From contig NVQY01000118.1 of assembly GCA_002400675.1 (NCBI GenBank), positions 1,438 to 7,369 on the forward strand: DNA of 5,932 nucleotides, read 5' to 3'. The DNA is from Paracoccaceae bacterium. GTDB taxonomy: Bacteria; Pseudomonadota; Alphaproteobacteria; Rhodobacterales; Rhodobacteraceae. The position numbers and the translations under genes are program-made. Below are positions 1 to 4,998 of this stretch, in pieces; positions within the stretch are counted from its first letter, which is position 1; every line of letters begins with the position of its first letter. Under the pieces are notes generated by a model. It did not search any database. It saw nothing but the letters and a program-made list of their open reading frames with translations, and was not told the DNA's origin.

Positions 1-387
1 AAAGCAGTGAACACCACGGCCAAGGCTGATGCCTCGGCCACCCGCGAAGACCGCCTGAAAACCGCCGCCAAGCTTGACAAGGACACGGTCATTTCAGCGG
101 TGCATCCGGTGGTGCGGACCCACCCCGAAACCGGCAAGAAAATCCTGTATGTCAACGTCGGCCACACTGCGCATTTTGAGGGTATGACCGAGGCTGAAAG
201 CGCGCCCTTGCTGACCTATCTGCATGCCCATCAGTCCCGGCCCGAATTCACCTGCCGGTTCAACTGGCGGCCCGGTTCAATTGCGTTTTGGGACAACCGC
301 GCGTGCCATCACAACCCGGTCAACGATTACCATGGGTTCAAACGGGCCATGCACCGGGTCACCCTGGCGGGTGAACGGCCATACTAA
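1..387 (+). CDS. TauD/TfdA-family Fe(II)/2-oxoglutarate dioxygenase, C-terminal part
   Basis: This is the last 128 residues of a non-haem iron dioxygenase; the N-terminal half, with the HxD iron ligands, lies left of the window. What is visible is the family's C-terminal signature: an HPVVRTHPETG stretch, then RPGSIAFWDNRACHH, then DYHGFKRAMHRVT. By alignment with remembered E. coli TauD (about 283 residues), the second His of the HH pair (residue 104 counted from base 1) matches iron ligand His255. Arg115 and Arg119 match Arg266 and Arg270, which hold 2-oxoglutarate or substrate. The active-site half seen here is therefore intact. The family oxidises taurine, alkyl sulfates, aryloxyacetates and other acids, so the substrate cannot be named. 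A GTG at base 7 is internal, not the start, because the frame is open to the window edge. The gene converges on the paaY-like gene with only 6 bases between stop codons, so it need not belong to that pathway. Confidence 0.88.
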   Translation, partial: KAVNTTAKADASATREDRLKTAAKLDKDTVISAVHPVVRTHPETGKKILYVNVGHTAHFEGMTEAESAPLLTYLHAHQSRPEFTCRFNWRPGSIAFWDNRACHHNPVNDYHGFKRAMHRVTLAGERPY

Positions 388-393
388 CCCGGG

Positions 394-1005
394 TCAGCTT
401 GGCTTGTCGCGCGCTTCCTGAATGGACACGACATCTGACTCCGCCGCTTCCGGCCGTCCGGCCTCGACCTCGGTCAATGGCTCAACCAATTTCATATCAA
501 ACAAACAGGTCCGGGCCAGTTGCTGATATTCGGCTGTGCCGCGTGTCTTCCACTTGATTTCCTTGTCGGTAACGTCGCGCAGCACCTTGGCAGGCGCGCC
601 AACAACCATCGAGCGCGGCGGAATTTCGGTCCCGCCCCGGACAAATGCCTGTGCGCCGACAATCGATTCTGCGCCCACTTCGACACCATCCATAATGACG
701 GCATTCATCCCCACCAGCGAATTGCGCCCGATGACACAACCATGCAGGATCGCCCCGTGACCGATATGGCCGTCCTCCTCGACTACAGCACCACGACCGG
801 GAAAGGAATGGATGATGCAGTTGTCCTGCACATTGGCCCCGTCGCCGATCTCGATCTTGCCGAAATCACCACGCAGGCTGGCCCCGGGGCCGATATAGCA
901 GCCATGCCCAAGGATTACATTGCCAATCAGAATAGCCTGGGGGTGAACATAGGTATCTTTGGGGATAACGGGAATGAATCCCTTGAATTCATAACAATAT
1001 GCCAC
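394..1005 (-). CDS. paaY: PaaY-like gamma-carbonic-anhydrase-fold protein (probable thioesterase)
   Basis: A 203-residue left-handed beta-helix protein of the PaaY/CaiE branch of the gamma-carbonic anhydrase superfamily. Hexapeptide repeats run from about residue 12 to 143. The core carries ASLRGDFG, NVQDNCIIHSFPG, EDGHIGHGAILHGC and GMNAVIMDG. His66, His83 and His88 are in the positions of the three zinc ligands. The tail segment VEPLTEVEAGRP is typical of PaaY and argues against a plain carbonic anhydrase. In phenylacetate degradation PaaY is reported as a thioesterase that clears a toxic ring-opened CoA by-product; here the substrate is unknown, since no paa ring oxygenase genes are visible. 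The start is GTG at 1005, supported by AGGAG six bases upstream. It is the last gene of the minus-strand operon, 56 bases after the second thioesterase gene. About 15 residues past the conserved tail are poorly conserved and of no clear function. Confidence 0.86.
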   Translation of the reverse strand: MAYCYEFKGFIPVIPKDTYVHPQAILIGNVILGHGCYIGPGASLRGDFGKIEIGDGANVQDNCIIHSFPGRGAVVEEDGHIGHGAILHGCVIGRNSLVGMNAVIMDGVEVGAESIVGAQAFVRGGTEIPPRSMVVGAPAKVLRDVTDKEIKWKTRGTAEYQQLARTCLFDMKLVEPLTEVEAGRPEAAESDVVSIQEARDKPS

Positions 1006-1011
1006 TGTATT

Positions 1012-1016
1012 CTCCT
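1012..1016 (-). promoter_or_regulatory. Shine-Dalgarno for the paaY-like gene (decides the GTG start)
   Basis: On the minus strand the bases read AGGAG, six bases before the GTG at 1005. It is the best ribosome binding site in the left operon and settles a non-ATG start that places the conserved N-terminus correctly. Confidence 0.6.
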
Positions 1017-1061
1017 GGTAGGCTGGTCTGCATTTGCCCGGTTGATGCCTTGGTTATCACG

Positions 1062-1463
1062 CTAGACCAACAGAAAGTGGAACAGACCCTTGGCCACTGG
1101 TTTTTTTGCATCTTCCTGCCAGGCCACTGTTTCAATACTGGCCATGCGACGGCCCTTTTTCGATATTGTGGCCTTTGTGAACAACGTCCCCGCAAGCGCC
1201 GGGCGCAAATAGTCGATGGTCAGGTTGATCGGTTTGGGCAACAGGATATCCCAGTTACGAGATACAGATACCGAAGCGATGGCTTCCATGAAGCTGGCGG
1301 TGATGCCTCCGTGAAACGCGCCGATCACCGGGTTGCCGATATGGCGGTTTGATTGCTCCATCGAGGCGAATATGGCGTCATCATCCGCGTTGGTGATGGT
1401 GAAATCAATAAAGCGGAAAAACGGAACCCGCGCGCATTGCGCCTGCAATTCTTCAAGGGTCAA
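1062..1463 (-). CDS. PaaI-like hotdog-fold acyl-CoA thioesterase B
   Basis: A 133-residue single-domain hotdog protein, the usual length for the PaaI/4HBT group. The signature is IGAFHGGITASFMEAIA (about residues 47-63), in which His51-Gly52-Gly53 begins the central helix. Glu60 sits nine residues after His51, where PaaI-type enzymes carry their catalytic acid, usually Asp. IDYLRPA (83-89) is the following conserved strand. Expected activity is hydrolysis of an acyl-CoA or aryl-CoA; the exact substrate cannot be read from sequence. The start is TTG at 1463, sharing TTGA with the stop of the upstream thioesterase. Only a weak GGGA lies upstream, so translation probably depends on coupling to the gene before it. 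The next in-frame Met (residue 35) would remove the N-terminal part of the domain. It is a diverged neighbour of the 1460-1951 gene and probably arose by tandem duplication. Confidence 0.82.
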   Translation of the reverse strand: MTLEELQAQCARVPFFRFIDFTITNADDDAIFASMEQSNRHIGNPVIGAFHGGITASFMEAIASVSVSRNWDILLPKPINLTIDYLRPALAGTLFTKATISKKGRRMASIETVAWQEDAKKPVAKGLFHFLLV

Positions 1464-1951
1464 CTTCCCGGTCCCATCGTGTTCAGCTTGTCAAGCATAC
1501 TGGTTTCGCCACGGATGATCGAAAACGACGCAAAGCCGCGGGCGACTTCGGGCAGGCCGGGTGTGTCAAACCAGACCCGACCGCTGTTAAAAGCCACATG
1601 CCGGGTCTGGCGGTAACATTCGGCCGAGACGATAACATCGGCCCGCGATTGCGCCGGGCGCAAGTATTCCACCCGCAAATCCACCGTCGCCATGGTTGCC
1701 ACATTGTCGATCGCCAGAAAATTGGCCAAACCAAATGCGCTGTCCAGCAGCGCGGTCAATATCCCGCCATGCAACATGGTGCCTTCGTCATCAACGCAAA
1801 AATCCGGGTTGAACGGCATGCGTACCTCAACCCCGCCCGCCTCGGCCTTTTCGACCTTCAGGTCCATCTCGGAAATCAGCCCGAGGGCGCGGGCATTCCA
1901 GACACTGGCGATCTGCGCCATCCGGGCTTTTGTGCTGTCATTCTGGTCCAT
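1460..1951 (-). CDS. PaaI-like hotdog-fold acyl-CoA thioesterase A
   Basis: A hotdog-fold thioesterase of 163 residues from the ATG at 1951. A TTG at 1960 would give 166. I prefer the ATG because it is the stronger start codon and has an AGG about nine bases upstream, although a GGCGG ahead of the TTG leaves the choice open. Counting from the TTG, GTMLHGGILTALLDSAFG (60-77) is the family signature. His64-Gly65-Gly66 is followed by Asp73, in the catalytic-acid position of PaaI-type enzymes. VEYLRPAQ (97-104) is the next conserved strand. The likely reaction is hydrolysis of a CoA thioester, perhaps to free CoA from stalled intermediates. The gene follows the crotonase gene by 21 bases and overlaps the next thioesterase by 4, so the two thioesterases are probably made in fixed ratio and could form a mixed oligomer, which is an inference. 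Confidence 0.83.
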   Translation of the reverse strand: MDQNDSTKARMAQIASVWNARALGLISEMDLKVEKAEAGGVEVRMPFNPDFCVDDEGTMLHGGILTALLDSAFGLANFLAIDNVATMATVDLRVEYLRPAQSRADVIVSAECYRQTRHVAFNSGRVWFDTPGLPEVARGFASFSIIRGETSMLDKLNTMGPGS

Positions 1952-1972
1952 GTCTGCCAACCTGATCCCGCC

Positions 1973-2776
1973 TTACTTGCCGGTAAACGTCGGTGTACGT
2001 TTCTCGATGAACGCGGCCAGTGCTTCGTGGTGGTCCGCCGTCTGGTGCATCAGCGCCTGATACCCGGCGGCGGCGTTCAGGAAATCCGGCAGGTCCATAC
2101 GTTCAGCGTTGCGCATCAGGCGCTTGGCGGTTCGTACGGTTCGGGGCGGTTTGGCGGCAATAACGGCGGCGCGTTCGCGCGTGCGCTGCAACAGCTGATC
2201 ATGCGGCGTCACTTCCAGCACCATACCCAGTTCCAGCGCCTCATCTGCCAAAACAATACGCCCTGAAAACGTCAGGTCCATCGCTTTTTGATGGCCCAGC
2301 CGGCGCAGCAGAAACCAACTGCCCGCGTCGCCCGGAATGATGCCCAGATTCAGGAAAACCTCGCCGAATTTGGCGCGCTCGGACGCGACCCGCATGTCGC
2401 ACATCATGGTCAGGTCACAGCCGGCCCCAATCGCCGGACCGTTAACCGCGGCGATGGTCGGAATATCCATGTTATACAGCGCCAGCGGAACGCGCTGAAT
2501 GCCGTTGATATAGCTTTCCGCCGCATCCAGAGGCACCTTGCGAAACACACTTTCCGGGTCGGCCATCTCTTTGATGTCACCCCCGGCGCAAAACGCCGAT
2601 CCCGCTCCGGTCAGGATCATCACGCTGACGTCCCGGTTGGCCTGAACGGCGGCAAAGGCGGTTAACATCTGTTCGATCATGTCGGTCCCGGTGATCGGGT
2701 TGCGCCGGTCCGGGTCGTTCAGGGTAACAGTGGCGATTCGATTCTCTATCTCAGTCAGAACAAGCGGCGCAGACAT
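1973..2776 (-). CDS. Enoyl-CoA hydratase/isomerase (crotonase) family protein
   Basis: A 267-residue crotonase-fold protein of standard length. Oxyanion-hole segments are visible at AFCAGGDIKEM (61-71) and NGPAIGAGCDLTMMCD (112-127). The C-terminal ADHHEALAAFIEKRTPTFTGK region is typical of the family. Compared with rat mitochondrial enoyl-CoA hydratase, catalytic Glu144 is replaced by Asp121, and Glu164 by Phe141 in KFGEVFLNLG. The next loop is IPGDAGSW, with Asp150 close to where PaaG has its catalytic Asp. This pattern occurs in a broad crotonase subgroup and points away from a textbook hydratase toward an isomerase, a hydratase with altered catalysis, or another crotonase reaction. It starts at ATG 2776 with AAGGA eight bases upstream and leads the minus-strand operon. 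Context suggests it acts on an unsaturated acyl-CoA alongside the thiolase and dehydrogenase encoded divergently. Confidence 0.88.
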   Translation of the reverse strand: MSAPLVLTEIENRIATVTLNDPDRRNPITGTDMIEQMLTAFAAVQANRDVSVMILTGAGSAFCAGGDIKEMADPESVFRKVPLDAAESYINGIQRVPLALYNMDIPTIAAVNGPAIGAGCDLTMMCDMRVASERAKFGEVFLNLGIIPGDAGSWFLLRRLGHQKAMDLTFSGRIVLADEALELGMVLEVTPHDQLLQRTRERAAVIAAKPPRTVRTAKRLMRNAERMDLPDFLNAAAGYQALMHQTADHHEALAAFIEKRTPTFTGK

Positions 2777-2784
2777 GGGAATTT

Positions 2785-2789
2785 TCCTT
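2785..2789 (-). promoter_or_regulatory. Shine-Dalgarno for the crotonase gene
   Basis: The minus strand reads AAAGGA ahead of an eight-base spacer to the ATG at 2776, fixing the start of the first gene of the left operon. Confidence 0.55.
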
Positions 2790-2825
2790 TGGTTTGGTCG
2801 CTGGGCGGCGGTTTGGCTCCACTAA

Positions 2826-2853
2826 ATCAAACACATGTTAGAAAAAGGTGCAA
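2826..2853 (-). promoter_or_regulatory. Candidate promoter of the left (minus-strand) operon
   Basis: On the minus strand TTGCAC (2853-2848) is followed after 16 bases by TTTGAT (2831-2826). These match the sigma-70 consensus boxes at 3/6 and 4/6 positions, so the call is weak. Support comes from position: it lies in the only non-coding stretch upstream of the operon and overlaps the palindrome at 2827-2842. Confidence 0.3.
2827..2842. promoter_or_regulatory. Candidate operator 1 (left-arm side)
   Basis: TCAAACACATGTTAGA is an imperfect palindrome with six of eight base pairs matching around its centre. It shares 12 of 16 positions with the site at 2913-2928, giving a joint consensus near TCTAACA-NN-TGTTAGA. 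It would cover the predicted -10 box of the minus-strand operon, which suits a repressor. The size and symmetry would fit a dimeric TetR-like or similar regulator, but no regulator gene is in the window. Confidence 0.45.
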
Positions 2854-2881
2854 GACCCCCCACGTAATACAGATGCTGACA

Positions 2882-2911
2882 TTGACAGAATACCACGAAG
2901 AGTTCTACAAA
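2882..2911 (+). promoter_or_regulatory. Candidate sigma-70-type promoter of the right (plus-strand) operon
   Basis: A perfect TTGACA -35 box (2882-2887) is followed after 18 bases by TACAAA (2906-2911), matching 4/6 of the -10 consensus. Transcription would start near 2917-2920, leaving a leader of about 43 bases before the thiolase ATG at 2962. The palindrome at 2913-2928 would sit over the start point. Confidence 0.45.
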
Positions 2912-2912
2912 A

Positions 2913-2928
2913 TCTAACAAGTGGTAGA
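2913..2928. promoter_or_regulatory. Candidate operator 2 (right-arm side)
   Basis: TCTAACAAGTGGTAGA is an imperfect palindrome with six of eight pairs matching, closely related to the site at 2827-2842. It lies just downstream of the candidate -10 box of the plus-strand operon, over the expected transcription start, a classic repressor position. The centres of the two sites are 86 bp apart, about eight helical turns. A further half-site-like TCTACAA lies at 2904-2910. Confidence 0.48.
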
Positions 2929-2950
2929 AAACATCAGAACACCAGCAATC

Positions 2951-2955
2951 GGAGA
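2951..2955 (+). promoter_or_regulatory. Shine-Dalgarno for the thiolase (decides the start)
   Basis: GGAGA lies seven to eight bases before the ATG at 2962. It favours that start over an upstream in-frame GTG at 2848, which would add 38 unconserved residues and run through the candidate promoter and operator. Confidence 0.6.
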
Positions 2956-2961
2956 CCGATA

Positions 2962-4146
2962 ATGACCAGCAAGGCATATGTAACCGGCGTGGGCATGGTC
3001 CCGTTCCAGAAACCCAGCGAAGCCGAAAGCTATGACATCATGGCGGCCAAAGCGGCCCGTGCGGCGTTGAAAGATGCCGGGCTGTCTTATGACCAGATCC
3101 AACAGGCCTATGTCGGCTATGTCTATGGCGACAGCACCTGTGGCCAGCGCGCGCTCTATCAGGTGGGGATGACGGGCATTCCGATTGTCAACGTGAACAA
3201 CAATTGCTCGACCGGGTCTTCGGCGCTGTTTCTGGCCCGCCAGGCGGTGCAAAGCGGTGCGGTTGAATGCGCTATGGCGCTGGGGTTTGAACAGATGAAA
3301 CCGGGCGCAATCGGTGCCGTCTTCGAAGACCGCGTCAGCCCGTTTCAGTCGTTTGACGACGCCACCGATGACATTGTAGGCGACAACGGCCTGCCTTTGG
3401 CGTTGCGCTATTTCGGCGGCGCGGGCAAGGCGCATATGGACGAATTTGGCACCACGATGGAGACCTTCGCCAAGATCCGCGCCAAGGCCAGCCGCCACGC
3501 CGCACAAAACCCGGTGGCCCTGTTTCGCAAAGAGATAACGGCCGACGATGTGATGGCCGACAAGGTGATCTGGCCCGGCGTGATGACCCGGCTGATGGCC
3601 TGTCCGCCCACTTGTGGTGCGGCAGCGGCGATCATCTGTTCCAAGGCGTTTGCCGATAAACACGGGCTGGATTCAACCGTTCGGATCGCCGCACAGGCAA
3701 TGACCACGGATGGGCCGGAAACCTTTGGCGCCAAGGACATGCGCGAAGTGGTCGGATCAACCATGGCCCAAAACGCCGCCAATCAGGTGTATGAGGCGGC
3801 AGGCATCGGCCCCGAGGACATCAATGTCGTCGAATTGCACGATTGTTTCGCCCATAACGAACTAATCACCTACGAGGCAATTGGCCTGTGTGGGCGTGGC
3901 GAGGCGGGTAAGTTTGTCGATGACGGCGACAATACCTATGGCGGTAAATTTGTGACCAATCCGTCCGGCGGTCTGTTGTCCAAGGGGCACCCGTTGGGCG
4001 CGACCGGTCTGGCGCAATGCACCGAACTGGTCCAGCAATTGCGCGGCACGGCGGATGCGCGTCAGGTTGATGGCGCGCGATTGGCGTTGCAACATAACCT
4101 TGGGCTTGGTGGTGCCTGTGTGGTGACGCTTTATGAAACTGCGTGA
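2962..4146 (+). CDS. SCP2-type thiolase (acetyl-CoA acyltransferase-like)
   Basis: A 394-residue protein of the sterol-carrier-protein-x thiolase branch, without the SCP2 lipid-transfer domain of the animal fusion protein. It has the expected N-terminal KAYVTGVGMVPF. The nucleophile is Cys82 in NNNCSTGSSALF (79-90). The branch-specific HDCF motif is at 293-296 (ELHDCFAHNE), and its Cys295 is thought to replace the second cysteine of ordinary thiolases. GHPLGATG (342-349) supplies His343, and NLGLGG (379-384) closes the active site. All key residues are present, so it is probably active. The likely reaction is thiolytic cleavage of a 3-oxoacyl-CoA, possibly branched or steroid-like as in other SCP2 thiolases; some relatives are annotated only as lipid-transfer proteins and could act differently. 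It is the first gene of the plus-strand operon, 21 bases before the dehydrogenase. Confidence 0.9.
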   Translation: MTSKAYVTGVGMVPFQKPSEAESYDIMAAKAARAALKDAGLSYDQIQQAYVGYVYGDSTCGQRALYQVGMTGIPIVNVNNNCSTGSSALFLARQAVQSGAVECAMALGFEQMKPGAIGAVFEDRVSPFQSFDDATDDIVGDNGLPLALRYFGGAGKAHMDEFGTTMETFAKIRAKASRHAAQNPVALFRKEITADDVMADKVIWPGVMTRLMACPPTCGAAAAIICSKAFADKHGLDSTVRIAAQAMTTDGPETFGAKDMREVVGSTMAQNAANQVYEAAGIGPEDINVVELHDCFAHNELITYEAIGLCGRGEAGKFVDDGDNTYGGKFVTNPSGGLLSKGHPLGATGLAQCTELVQQLRGTADARQVDGARLALQHNLGLGGACVVTLYETA

Positions 4147-4167
4147 AACCGGATCAAGGGGATAAAC

Positions 4168-4998
4168 ATGACAGGAAAACTTGACGGGCGCGTGGCGCTG
4201 GTATCCGGGTCTGGCCGTGGCATCGGACGTGAGATTGCCCTGAAACTGGCCGCTGATGGTGCGCGGATCGTGGTGAACGACCTGGACGCCGACCCAGCCA
4301 ATGAAACCGCCGAAGCGATCCGTACGATGGGCGGCGAGGCGGTGGTTTGCGCGGGCAGTGTGACTGAGGGCGGTTTTGCCGACCGGTTTGTTCAAGCCGC
4401 GGTGGACAACTTTGGTAGCATCGACATCATCGTCAACAACGCCGGCTATACCTGGGACACGGTTGTTCAGAAAATGACCGACGACCAGTGGCACGCCATC
4501 ATCGACGTGCATCTGACCGCGCCGTTCCAGATTCTGCGCGCCGCCCAGCCGGTTATGAGCGCGGCCGCCAAGGGTGAGGCCGCCGAGGGGCGCGAGGTGT
4601 TCCGCAAGGTGGTCAACATCTCGTCCATTGCCGGAACCGGTGGCAACGCGGGGCAGATCAACTATGCCGCCGCCAAGGCCGGCATTATCGGGCTGACCAA
4701 AACCATGGCCAAGGAATGGGGCCGCTACAAGATCAACGTCAACGCCGTGGCCTTTGGCCCGATCCGCACCCGCCTGACCGAAGCCCCGGCAGATGGCGTC
4801 GGCAAGATCACGGTCGAAGGCAAGGAAATCCGCGTTGGCGTGAACCCTGAATTGCTTAGCCAGATGGAACAGACCATCCCATTGGGCCGGGTCGGCACGC
4901 CCGAAGAAGCGGCTGGGGCGGTGTATTTGTTCTGCATCCCGGAATCGAATTATATCACTGGCCAGCACCTGATCTGCGGCGGGGGATTCGTACTGTGA
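4168..4998 (+). CDS. Short-chain dehydrogenase/reductase, probable 3-hydroxyacyl-CoA dehydrogenase
   Basis: A 276-residue classical SDR. The nucleotide-binding GSGRGIG is at 14-20, NNAG at 90-93, and the catalytic set is Ser153, Tyr166 and Lys170 (NISS to INYAAAK). Asp38 at the end of the second strand (VVNDLD) suggests NAD rather than NADP. The usual catalytic Asn of the tetrad is His115 (DVHLTAPF). VVNDL and VHL also occur in the dehydrogenase part of eukaryotic multifunctional enzyme 2, which supports a 3-hydroxyacyl-CoA substrate. About ten extra residues lie before the catalytic strand (roughly 131-146), and an extended substrate loop spans about 203-236. A FabG-like reductase role is the alternative. 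AAGGGG sits six bases before the ATG, and the stop overlaps the CoA-transferase start. Its place between a thiolase and a CoA-transferase fits the oxidation step before thiolysis. Confidence 0.88.
   Translation: MTGKLDGRVALVSGSGRGIGREIALKLAADGARIVVNDLDADPANETAEAIRTMGGEAVVCAGSVTEGGFADRFVQAAVDNFGSIDIIVNNAGYTWDTVVQKMTDDQWHAIIDVHLTAPFQILRAAQPVMSAAAKGEAAEGREVFRKVVNISSIAGTGGNAGQINYAAAKAGIIGLTKTMAKEWGRYKINVNAVAFGPIRTRLTEAPADGVGKITVEGKEIRVGVNPELLSQMEQTIPLGRVGTPEEAAGAVYLFCIPESNYITGQHLICGGGFVL

Noticed and set aside
387..394. ACCCGGGT as a terminator between convergent genes
   Set aside because: The palindrome has no loop, no longer stem and no T run, so it cannot be supported as an intrinsic terminator.
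1598..2266. 222-codon plus-strand frame opposite the thioesterase and crotonase genes
   Set aside because: It crosses two good minus-strand genes and contains no recognisable domain.
2791..2816. GGTTTGG direct repeats in the leader of the crotonase gene
   Set aside because: There are two 7-base copies at 2791 and 2810 in a low-complexity G/T stretch, with no further structure, so they are not convincing as a regulatory repeat.
2848..2961. N-terminal extension of the thiolase from a GTG at 2848
   Set aside because: The 38 extra residues are not thiolase-like and run through the promoter and palindrome. The ATG at 2962 has a good GGAG and the usual family N-terminus.
2914..3663. 249-codon minus-strand frame opposite the thiolase
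   Set aside because: It shows no motif, covers thiolase catalytic segments on the other strand, and has no convincing ribosome site.
3862..4968. 368-codon open frame on the minus strand opposite thiolase and SDR
   Set aside because: It spans two well-supported genes and their junction on the other strand and shows no family motif, so it is a shadow.
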